From positions 1 to 12,667 of the forward strand of contig WTGR01000469.1 of NCBI GenBank assembly GCA_011523485.1: a DNA stretch of 12,667 nucleotides, in the 5' to 3' direction. Source of the DNA: Acidobacteriota bacterium. GTDB taxonomy: Bacteria; Acidobacteriota; Vicinamibacteria; Vicinamibacterales; UBA8438. The translations under genes and the position numbers were made by a program. Positions 7,077 through 12,667 of this stretch are shown here, piece after piece. Under the pieces are notes generated by a model. That model saw nothing but the letters and a program-made list of their open reading frames with translations. It did not search any database and was not told the DNA's origin. Positions within the stretch are counted from its first letter, which is position 1; every line of letters begins with the position of its first letter.

Positions 7077-7104
7077 TGCAGGCGCGGGTCATTCCGCGCC
7101 TGCA
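7077..7104. promoter_or_regulatory. 11-bp perfect inverted repeat in the peroxiredoxin leader
   Basis: TGCAGGCGCGG at 7077-7087 and its exact complement at 7094-7104 are separated by six bases. On the minus strand this would fold into a very stable hairpin ending 6 bases before the ribosome binding site. It could be an mRNA leader structure that controls translation, or a dyad bound by a regulator. No T-tract follows. It lies outside any protein gene, in the gap between the divergent peroxiredoxin and small membrane protein genes. Confidence 0.5.
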
Positions 7105-7222
7105 TGCGCCTCTCGCGTTCTCACTGTCCACAGGATATGGCAGCCGCGGCCGGTCGGGCCAGCGGTTCGGATCGCCGCTTGCGGCAGGCCACCGAGGACG
7201 GCGCGCCGGCGAGGAGGATCCC

Positions 7223-7708
7223 GTGAAATCCCCGGCACAACCGGACCCGCGGCCGGCCGGTCGGCCGGCGAGCCGTCCGCGCCTCCTGCCGCGGTTGGCC
7301 GCCACGGGCGCAACCGTGGTGACTCTCGGCGCGCTGGCCGCGGTCGCAATCCAGGTCAACAGGTTCTCCGCCGACCCGCCGGCGGTGGACGCCCCGGCGC
7401 TGCCGCGCGGCGAGACGGTGCGGCGTCCTGCTCCCCCGTCCGCCGGCCCGCGACCGGGCCAGCCCGCCATGGGCGGCCCGGGCTGGCGCGTGATCAGCGC
7501 CAACTCGGTCTCCGGCGTGCTGATGATGATCGTCGAGACGGAAAGGCTCGACGACATGACCGAGATCGCCCGCGAGGCCGTGACCCCGGCGGCGGCGCAA
7601 CTCCTCGAAGCGCTGGTCTACTTCCACCGCCCCGGAGCGTCCGATGCGGTGGGTCGGGTGCAATGGACGCCCGACGGCGGCTACCAACCCCTCAGGTTCG
7701 GGGATTAG
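7223..7708 (+). CDS. Small single-pass membrane protein of unknown function
   Basis: This 161-residue protein starts at GTG, chosen because GAGGAGG lies 5 bases upstream; the longer frame upstream is antisense to the peroxiredoxin. It has a basic, Pro/Arg-rich N-terminus (1-25), one hydrophobic helix (26-45, ATGATVVTLGALAAVAIQV), a proline-rich linker (51-86) and a small C-terminal domain (87-161) with WRVISANSVSGVLMMIVETE and a Tyr-Phe-His segment. The positive N-terminus predicts that the C-terminal domain faces the periplasm. I do not recognise the domain. The stretch AREAVTPAAAQLLEALVYFHRPG resembles small 'metallopeptidase/secretion accessory' tails only superficially. The gene is divergent from the peroxiredoxin and convergent with the DUF3179 gene, whose end is 67 bases away. 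Confidence 0.72.
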   Translation: MKSPAQPDPRPAGRPASRPRLLPRLAATGATVVTLGALAAVAIQVNRFSADPPAVDAPALPRGETVRRPAPPSAGPRPGQPAMGGPGWRVISANSVSGVLMMIVETERLDDMTEIAREAVTPAAAQLLEALVYFHRPGASDAVGRVQWTPDGGYQPLRFGD

Positions 7709-7775
7709 CCGCGTCGCGCGACGTCCGGCGGGACGGCGCGGAGGCCCGGGCGAACCGCAAGACGGGCGGCGCACA

Positions 7776-9257
7776 TCAACGGACCAGCCGCGTCTCCGGG
7801 AACTGCGAGTACCAGCCGAACCAGAACGCGCGCTGGGCGGCCACCCGCGGCGCCTGCCGCGCCGGATCCGACGCATCGATCAGCGCATCCTCCGTCACCT
7901 GCCAGCGGCCGCCCTCCGCGTCGACGACCAGGAGGTCTCCGGCGAGCCGCTCGAAGTTCGTCGAGCCGGCGTCGTAGACGCGGTTCGCTCCCTCGCGGCT
8001 CGTCACGATGAGGAGCCGGCGCCCGGCGTGCGCTTCCAGGTGGAGTCGGTGGTCATCGAGGAAGTCGGCCGAGACGGCCAGGGGCCGGCGGGCGCCCCGG
8101 GCGTCCTCGAGAAGCATGACCAGCACCTCGTCCTTGTTGTCGAGCCGATCGTCGCGCTCCGGGACGTCGAACATCAGGTCGTCGGTCCGGAAGTAGGCGC
8201 GGTACGCCACGCCCTCGCGGTAGTCCCGCTGGTGACCGGTGTCGAGCGAGAGAACCGTCGTGTCGGGATGCATGCGGCGCCATTCGCCCCAGGTGGTGGT
8301 GACGACCGACCGGTGCGTCAGTCGCCTGCCGGACCCGACCAGCGTGCCGAGCACCGGAACGCCCTCGAAGGTGTTCCACAGGCTGCGGGTGCCGTGATCG
8401 AACATCAGCTTGTTGGATCGATACAGCAGGCCGCTCGTCCCGAACCGGATGTGCTCGCCCTCGACCACGCTCTCGTAGGGAATGACGGTGCCGCACAGCG
8501 TGCAGTAGACGATGGTCAACTCGACGCCGCCCAGCCGGTCGAGCGCCATCTCGTGCCAGGCCAGAATCCGCTTCGGATAGGCGCGGGTCTCGCCGCCGGC
8601 CGCGACGCCGAACACGACGTGGTCGTCATCGAGGTAGTCCGCGTCGCCGGCCGCCAGGTGCGCGGGGTACTCCAACGGCGGAATGCCGTTGACGTCCACG
8701 CCGCCCCAGTCGATCTCGTCCAGCCGGATGGTCGAGAACACGCGGCGGGGAAAGAAGTCGGCGAAACGGGGGTCCATCTGGGCGTACCACTGCCCCTTGA
8801 AGAAGCCGTAGTCGGGATGCGGATCGTACGGCTGGTCCCAGATCCACTGGTGCGCCCGCCGGATGTCGCCGCGGAAGCGCTGGCCGGTCTGCCGCTCGAG
8901 AAACCGCATCAGCCGCCGCCACACCCGGGTGCTCGGGTGTTCCGGCTGTATCCATTCCAATCGGCCGCCGGCGCCGGGATTGGTCGGATCGGCGCCCAGA
9001 CCCGGGGGCCGGACCGCCGACCGGCTGGGGGGCCGCATGAACCGCACGAGGTCCCAGATGATTCCGGCGTAGCCGTTCCGCCAGCGTGCCGCGATCTGCT
9101 CCAGCGCCGCATCGGCGATGTCGCCGTCGTCGTGGATCGCCTGAAAGAAGAGGCGAATGTCCGGATGTCCACCCGCGGCCGCCGGCTGCGCCCGCGCTGT
9201 CGAGCCTGCCGCGAGAAACAGCACGACACCGGCGGCGGCGGCGATGGATTGCTTCAT
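7776..9257 (-). CDS. Exported DUF3179 domain protein
   Basis: This is a 493-residue protein with a signal peptide (MKQS, hydrophobic 5-18, likely cleavage after ARAQ). The DUF3179 domain covers about residues 200-440 and shows the family's hallmarks: AYPKRILAWHEMALDRLGG (226-244), the two-cysteine motif YCTLCGT (251-257, Cys252 and Cys255), RFGTSGLLYRSNKLMFD (271-287), SLWNTFEGVPVLG (292-304) and a WGEWRRMHPDTTVLS segment. The family's function is unknown; the CxxC-like pair with a nearby WHE suggests a metal or redox site, which is inference. Residues 30-200 form an N-terminal region with a helical repeat-like start (ALEQIAARWRNGYAGIIWDLVRF) that is not part of the usual domain. GAGGTG lies 5 bases before the ATG. 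The gene is divergent from the HPRT operon. Confidence 0.9.
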   Translation of the reverse strand: MKQSIAAAAGVVLFLAAGSTARAQPAAAGGHPDIRLFFQAIHDDGDIADAALEQIAARWRNGYAGIIWDLVRFMRPPSRSAVRPPGLGADPTNPGAGGRLEWIQPEHPSTRVWRRLMRFLERQTGQRFRGDIRRAHQWIWDQPYDPHPDYGFFKGQWYAQMDPRFADFFPRRVFSTIRLDEIDWGGVDVNGIPPLEYPAHLAAGDADYLDDDHVVFGVAAGGETRAYPKRILAWHEMALDRLGGVELTIVYCTLCGTVIPYESVVEGEHIRFGTSGLLYRSNKLMFDHGTRSLWNTFEGVPVLGTLVGSGRRLTHRSVVTTTWGEWRRMHPDTTVLSLDTGHQRDYREGVAYRAYFRTDDLMFDVPERDDRLDNKDEVLVMLLEDARGARRPLAVSADFLDDHRLHLEAHAGRRLLIVTSREGANRVYDAGSTNFERLAGDLLVVDAEGGRWQVTEDALIDASDPARQAPRVAAQRAFWFGWYSQFPETRLVR

Positions 9258-9355
9258 TTCGCACCTCTATTCGATCGTGGCGGCGCATCCGGGCGCGCGC
9301 CGGCCGCCGGCGCCGCGCCGCCGTCCCGATGGTGTACTCTCGCCTGCGGCGTCCC

Positions 9356-9880
9356 ATGTCCAGGGTTCCGGTACCGCTGTACACGGCCGAGCAGATCCGC
9401 AACCGTGTGGCCGAGCTCGCGATCAGCCTCGACGGCCGCTTTCCGGCCGGCGCCACGCCGCACTTGGTCGCCGTGCTGAGCGGCAGCTTCATGTTTCTGG
9501 CCGATCTCGTACGGGCGATGCCGCGGCCGGTCACCATCGATTTCGTCAGGATGCAGAGCTACGGCTCGGGCAGCACTACGTCGGGAACGCCGCGGCTGCT
9601 TCACGGCCCGAGCTCGGATCTCCGCGACCGGCACATCGTCATCGTGGAGGACATCGTGGACACCGGTCTGACCTTGCAGACCCTGCGGCGGAATCTCATC
9701 GCGGCGCGGCCCAGGAGCCTCGACACCGTGACGCTTCTCGACAAGCCGGCGCGCCGGCGGACCGACGTTCCGGTGGACCTGGTCGGCTTTCGCATCCCGA
9801 ACCGGTTCGTGGTCGGATACGGCCTCGATCACAACGAGGAGCACCGTCATCTACCCTATCTGGCGGTCATTGGGGCATGA
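9356..9880 (+). CDS. hpt: Hypoxanthine phosphoribosyltransferase
   Basis: This 174-residue cytoplasmic enzyme converts hypoxanthine or guanine plus PRPP to IMP or GMP in purine salvage. The PRPP-binding loop is VEDIVDTGLT (97-106) with the acidic pair Glu98-Asp99. The pyrophosphate loop is LSGSFMF (41-47), where many relatives have LKGS. Lys130 (LLDKPARR) lies at the purine-binding position, and VGYGLDHNEEHRHLPYL (153-169) is the characteristic bacterial C-terminus. The length fits the family (about 175-185). The ATG at 9356 gives the usual N-terminus. The in-frame ATG at 9329 would add nine residues, and neither start has a good ribosome binding site. The following gene begins 21 bases after the stop, so the two are probably co-transcribed. 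Confidence 0.93.
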   Translation: MSRVPVPLYTAEQIRNRVAELAISLDGRFPAGATPHLVAVLSGSFMFLADLVRAMPRPVTIDFVRMQSYGSGSTTSGTPRLLHGPSSDLRDRHIVIVEDIVDTGLTLQTLRRNLIAARPRSLDTVTLLDKPARRRTDVPVDLVGFRIPNRFVVGYGLDHNEEHRHLPYLAVIGA

Positions 9881-9901
9881 TAGCCCGAAGCGAGAAGCTC
9901 G

Positions 9902-10747
9902 ATGTCCAGTTCCCAGACACCGAACGCGCCCCCGAATCGGCCGCCGGCCGGCCGCTGGCCGACCGCCATCACCCAGGTCGAGCCGGACAAGATCCTGGTG
10001 CGCGGGTACCCGCTCGACGAGTTGATGGGCCGATTGTCCTTCGGGGACGCCATCTACCTGCTGATCACCGGTGAGATCGCCTCGCCGACGGTGAGCCGCG
10101 TGATGGACGCCCTGCTCGTAGCGTCGCTGGATCACGGCGCGACGCCGCCCTCGACGTTGGCCGCGCGGCACGTCGCGGGCACCGGCGCCCCGTTGCGCGC
10201 CGCCGCCGCGGCCGGCATGCTGGCTCTCGGCTCGCCCCTCGGCGGCGGGGGAAGCATAGAAGGCTGCATGCGGTTTCTCGACGACGGGCTCGCGCTGGTG
10301 GGCGACTGGGTATCGTACGACGACGCGGCGCGCCGGCTGCTGGATCAACGCGCCGGCAGCGGGCAGAATCCGCCCGGATTCGGGCATCGCCGGCACCGCC
10401 GGGACCCGCGCGCCGCGCGTCTGATGCAGCTCGCCTTCGAGCTGGAGCTCGAGGGCGGGCATACCCAGCTCGCCCGCGCGGTGGAGCAGGAGCTGGCGGA
10501 GCGGCAAGCCGCGGCCGGTCGGCCGCGGATGTCGCTGAACGCCGACGGCGCCATCGCCGCCGTGGCCGGCGACCTCGGCCTCGACGCCCAGACCGCCACG
10601 ATGCTCTTCACGATTTCGCGGGTGCCCGGTCTGGTGACTCACGCCATCGAAGAGCAACGGCGGCAGGACGCGATGCGCCCCATCGATCCGTCGCAGCACT
10701 TCTACGATGGACCGGGGGAGCGGCGCCTGCCGGACTCGCCGCTGTGA
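9902..10747 (+). CDS. Citrate-synthase-superfamily protein, citryl-CoA lyase-like
   Basis: This 281-residue protein resembles the C-terminal two thirds of citrate synthase. It keeps all three catalytic positions of the superfamily: His78 (ASLDHGATPPST), His162 (GFGHRRHRRDPR) and Asp215 (LNADGAIAAV). The N-terminal region before the first helices is much shorter than in true citrate synthases (about 370-430 residues). Short members of this kind are generally named citryl-CoA lyase, which splits citryl-CoA into acetyl-CoA and oxaloacetate. A synthase or other CoA-lyase activity cannot be excluded. The Gly-rich SPLGGGGSIEGC (111-122) matches the segment where family members have LxGG.HGGA-type CoA-binding loops. 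The ATG at 9902 follows a purine-rich GAGAAG. It lies 21 bases after the HPRT gene on the same strand, and the functional link between the two is not obvious. Confidence 0.8.
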   Translation: MSSSQTPNAPPNRPPAGRWPTAITQVEPDKILVRGYPLDELMGRLSFGDAIYLLITGEIASPTVSRVMDALLVASLDHGATPPSTLAARHVAGTGAPLRAAAAAGMLALGSPLGGGGSIEGCMRFLDDGLALVGDWVSYDDAARRLLDQRAGSGQNPPGFGHRRHRRDPRAARLMQLAFELELEGGHTQLARAVEQELAERQAAAGRPRMSLNADGAIAAVAGDLGLDAQTATMLFTISRVPGLVTHAIEEQRRQDAMRPIDPSQHFYDGPGERRLPDSPL

Positions 10748-10774
10748 CGCGATCGGGAAGGGACCCGTCGAAGG

Positions 10775-10802
10775 CCACTGCCGCGTGAAAGCCGGGCAGT
10801 GG
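10775..10802. terminator. Bidirectional terminator candidate touching the tRNA 3' end
   Basis: A perfect 8-bp inverted repeat (CCACTGCC at 10775-10782, GGCAGTGG at 10795-10802) lies between the citryl-CoA-lyase-like gene (+) and the tRNA (-). Two further G-C pairs can form in the loop. One arm includes the encoded CCA end of the tRNA. Neither side has a T-tract, so termination is inferred from the stem and the convergent layout. Confidence 0.45.
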
Positions 10803-10874
10803 TGGGCGCTAGTGGATTCGAACCACTGACCCCCGCCGTGTGAAGGCGATGCTCTACCACTGAGCCAAGCGCCC
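10800..10874 (-). tRNA. tRNA-Val, anticodon CAC
   Basis: The sequence folds into a complete cloverleaf of 72 bases plus an encoded CCA. The acceptor stem is GGGCGCT / AGCGCCC. The D-arm is GCTC-AGTGGTA-GAGC. The anticodon stem closes the 7-base loop TTCACAC with anticodon CAC at 10840-10842, reading GUG valine codons. A 5-base variable region follows, then the T-arm AGTGG-TTCGAAT-CCACT. The discriminator base is A at 10803. The tRNA starts 59 bases after the stop codon of the upstream small exported protein gene on the same strand. Confidence 0.95.
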
Positions 10875-10933
10875 GATCCGGATCGAACCCGCAGTGTAAT
10901 CGAAGACTCGCTCCGCCGCCAACCGGAGCGGAA

Positions 10934-11422
10934 TCAGCGCGCTTCGGCGATCAAGGCCCGCAGCATGCGCGCGTACTGCGCGTCGGCGTCCGCATCGCCA
11001 TCGTACCGGGCCGCACCGGAACCGGTATCGACCATGTCGGCCGAATCGTCTCCGCCGGAGAGGCCGTCTGCCCCCGTGTCGGTGATCAACACCTTCGTCT
11101 CCGGAATCGATGCCGCGTTCAGGTCGATGTAGGCCTCGCGATACTGCCCGTCGGCGATCTTCTGCTCCACGTACAGCGCCACCTCCAGGCGCGCCGACAC
11201 GACGAGAAGCGTGCCGGGGAAGGCCAGCGCGGCTACGAACCGGTCCTCGTCCGCCGTGTCCCGCGCCGCGATGGCGCCCATCCCGGAGGCGCTCAGCAAC
11301 TCGGCCAGCTCTGCGGCCAGGGGCGCGGACTCCGATTCCTGCGCCTGCGCCTGCCCCGCGAAAGCCACCGCCGCCAGAACGACGACGACCGCCACCCGTC
11401 TGAGGATCTCCAAACTCGACAT
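10934..11422 (-). CDS. Small exported protein of unknown function
   Basis: This 162-residue protein has a clear signal peptide (hydrophobic 9-22, likely cleavage after GQAQA). The mature part has a helical start (LAAELAELLSASGMG, 35-49) and a predicted alpha/beta section (FVAALAFPGTLLVVSARLEV, 62-81, then ALYVEQKIADGQYREAYIDLN, 82-102). A flexible Asp/Gly/Ser-rich segment (115-148) precedes a C-terminal helix. I recognise no named family. The start is supported by AAGGGAG 7 bases before the ATG, and a good promoter lies upstream (11472-11500). The longer upstream frame overlaps the end of uvrB and is a shadow. The acidic tail could bind cations, but nothing in the sequence proves this. Confidence 0.75.
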   Translation of the reverse strand: MSSLEILRRVAVVVVLAAVAFAGQAQAQESESAPLAAELAELLSASGMGAIAARDTADEDRFVAALAFPGTLLVVSARLEVALYVEQKIADGQYREAYIDLNAASIPETKVLITDTGADGLSGGDDSADMVDTGSGAARYDGDADADAQYARMLRALIAEAR

Positions 11423-11471
11423 GGTGAATCTCCCTTCGACGGCGCCAGAGCCGGCGCCGGCCCGTGCACAC

Positions 11472-11500
11472 GTTCTACCACCGGCGACGGTTGGCGTCAA
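11472..11500 (-). promoter_or_regulatory. Sigma-70-type promoter for the small exported protein gene
   Basis: On the minus strand TTGACG (11495-11500, five of six to the -35 consensus) is followed by a 17-base spacer and TAGAAC (11472-11477, four of six to the -10). Transcription would start near 11465, about 43 bases before the ATG at 11422. The site lies between the uvrB stop codon and this gene, so the gene probably has its own transcript. Confidence 0.55.
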
Positions 11501-11546
11501 CGACCGATTTCCAGTTGTCCGGCCGGCCCGCTCCCATCTTCTCACA

Positions 11547-12667
11547 TCACGGCGAGACGCCAATCTCCAGCCTGCGCAGATCCCGCACCTGGTCCCGCAG
11601 GACGGCCGCCCGCTCGAACTCGAGATTCGCCGCGGCGGCGCGCATCTCCTTCTGCAACGCGGCGATGCGCTCGTCCACCTCGGCCTGGCTGCGGTAGGTC
11701 GGGCCGGGCGGCTCGGCGGCGGGAACCGCGGCGTAGTCGCGCTCGTACACACTGGTCAGCACGCTGTCGATGTCCTTGCTGACCGAGGCCGGGGTGATCC
11801 CGTGCTCGCGGTTGTACGCCTCCTGCCGCTCGCGCCGCCGGGCCATCTCGGTCAGTGCCGCCCGCATCGAGTCGGTCTCCGCATCCGCGTACATCACGAC
11901 CCGCCCGTTCACGTTGCGCGCCGCGCGACCCGCCGTCTGGATGAGGGATCCGGCCGACCGCAGGAAGCCCTCCTTGTCGGCGTCCAGAATCGCGACCAGC
12001 GACACCTCCGGCAGATCCAGCCCTTCCCGCAGCAGATTGATGCCGACCAGGACGTCGAAGGCTCCCCGCCGCAGGTCGCGCAGGATCTCGACGCGCTCCA
12101 GCGTGTCGATGTCCGAGTGCAGGTAACGGACCCGCACCCCCAGTTCCTGGTAGAACTGCGTGAGGTCCTCCGCCATCCGCTTGGTGAGGGTGGTCACCAG
12201 CACGCGCTCCCGGCGCTCCGCGCGCAGCCGGATCTCGTGCAGCAGGTCGTCGACCTGGCCCTTGACGGGACGGACGTCGACCGCCGGATCGACCAGGCCG
12301 GTCGGGCGGATGATCTGCTCCACCACGACCCCGGCGCTGCGGTCCAGCTCGTACGGTCCGGGCGTCGCGGAGACGAAGACCACCTGGCCGACGCGCCCCT
12401 TCCACTCGTCGAACGTCAGCGGCCGATTGTCGATGGCCGACGGCAGCCGGAAGCCGTACTCGACCAGCACGTCCTTGCGCGCGCGGTCGCCGTGGTACAT
12501 CCCCCGCACCTGCGGCACCGTCTGGTGACTCTCGTCGATGATCGTCAGCGCGTCGTCGGGAAGATAGTCGAGCAGGGTGGGCGGCGGCTCTCCCGGGGCG
12601 CGGCCGGACAGGTGCCGCGAGTAGTTCTCGATCCCGTGGCAGTAGCCGATCTCCTTCATCATCTCCA
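11547..12667 (-). CDS. uvrB: Excinuclease ABC subunit UvrB (N-terminal part outside window)
   Basis: The frame is open to the window edge; about 372 C-terminal residues are visible, just over half of a typical UvrB (about 670). UvrB is the damage-verifying helicase-like subunit of nucleotide excision repair, working with UvrA and UvrC. Visible landmarks in order are [20 protein letters not shown], the DEAD-like motif TIIDESHQT (motif II), [12 protein letters not shown] (motif III), the helicase C-terminal motifs [32 protein letters not shown] and QTAGRAARN (motif VI), and at the end the UVR domain (from [13 protein letters not shown] to RDLRRLE) that contacts UvrC. The Walker A motif and beta-hairpin lie outside. 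The gene ends in TGA, 124 bases before the next start on the same strand, and no clear terminator is seen in that gap. Confidence 0.97.
   Translation of the reverse strand, partial: EMMKEIGYCHGIENYSRHLSGRAPGEPPPTLLDYLPDDALTIIDESHQTVPQVRGMYHGDRARKDVLVEYGFRLPSAIDNRPLTFDEWKGRVGQVVFVSATPGPYELDRSAGVVVEQIIRPTGLVDPAVDVRPVKGQVDDLLHEIRLRAERRERVLVTTLTKRMAEDLTQFYQELGVRVRYLHSDIDTLERVEILRDLRRGAFDVLVGINLLREGLDLPEVSLVAILDADKEGFLRSAGSLIQTAGRAARNVNGRVVMYADAETDSMRAALTEMARRRERQEAYNREHGITPASVSKDIDSVLTSVYERDYAAVPAAEPPGPTYRSQAEVDERIAALQKEMRAAAANLEFERAAVLRDQVRDLRRLEIGVSP

Noticed and set aside
6524..7105. Reading the peroxiredoxin as two separate genes (6851-7105 and 6524-6784) or as a frameshifted pseudogene
   Set aside because: Both parts are in the same frame with no indel; the only interruption is a TGA at the catalytic residue, with conserved Prx sequence and a hairpin behind it.
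7246..7290. GGCCGG/CCGGCC palindromic runs, also near 9940 and 10510
   Set aside because: They lie inside coding sequence and are explained by Ala, Gly, Pro and Arg codons in high-GC DNA; no repeat unit is shared outside genes.
7644..9479. 611-codon open frame on the plus strand opposite the DUF3179 gene
   Set aside because: It is antisense to a gene with clear motifs and a signal peptide, it overlaps HPRT, and its composition is typical of a shadow frame.
1..12667. CRISPR array, insertion sequence, phage or toxin-antitoxin system
   Set aside because: I saw no spaced direct repeats, transposase or integrase motifs, terminal repeats or small toxin-antitoxin gene pair.

Overview
The window is high-GC DNA, dense in genes on both strands. 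It carries no phage, IS element or CRISPR. The mix is a CocE/NonD-type secreted hydrolase, an amidohydrolase, a 'DLQGVW'-type exported protein, a DUF3179 protein and a short citrate-synthase-like lyase. That is what I would expect from an uncultured Acidobacteriota (Vicinamibacteria-like) or a similar soil or marine lineage. This assignment is inference from gene content and codon bias, with no marker gene here beyond a partial uvrB.

Layout. 1-833 (+): C-terminal part of a metal-dependent amidohydrolase. 911-1192 (+): small membrane-anchored coiled-coil protein. 1239-3152 (+): secreted CocE/NonD serine hydrolase. 3238-4281 (-): exported protein of a family seen in acidobacterial genomes. 4414-5931 (-): SLC13/DASS sodium:carboxylate-type permease. 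6064-6258 (+): TatA. 6524-7054 (-): exported peroxiredoxin with an in-frame TGA at its catalytic position. 7223-7708 (+): small single-pass membrane protein. 7776-9257 (-): exported DUF3179 protein. 9356-9880 and 9902-10747 (+): hypoxanthine phosphoribosyltransferase and citryl-CoA-lyase-like protein, probably one operon. 10800-10874 (-): tRNA-Val(CAC). 10934-11422 (-): small exported protein of unknown function. 11547-12667 (-): C-terminal part of UvrB.

The main result is the peroxiredoxin at 6524-7054. A conventional caller would split it into two short ORFs or call it a pseudogene. The frame is continuous through one TGA (6851-6853). That TGA sits exactly where the peroxidatic cysteine of the Bcp/PrxQ-like family belongs, in the T-x-x-[C/U]-T context. 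A short stem-loop follows at a distance suitable for a bacterial SECIS element. The simplest reading is a secreted selenocysteine-containing peroxiredoxin. An 11-bp perfect hairpin lies just upstream of its ribosome binding site.

The remaining genes look like ordinary housekeeping or heterotroph functions: nucleotide salvage, DNA repair, protein export, carboxylate uptake, and ester or peptide hydrolysis. I see no larger multi-gene novel system. Several small proteins could not be assigned a function and are described as such.
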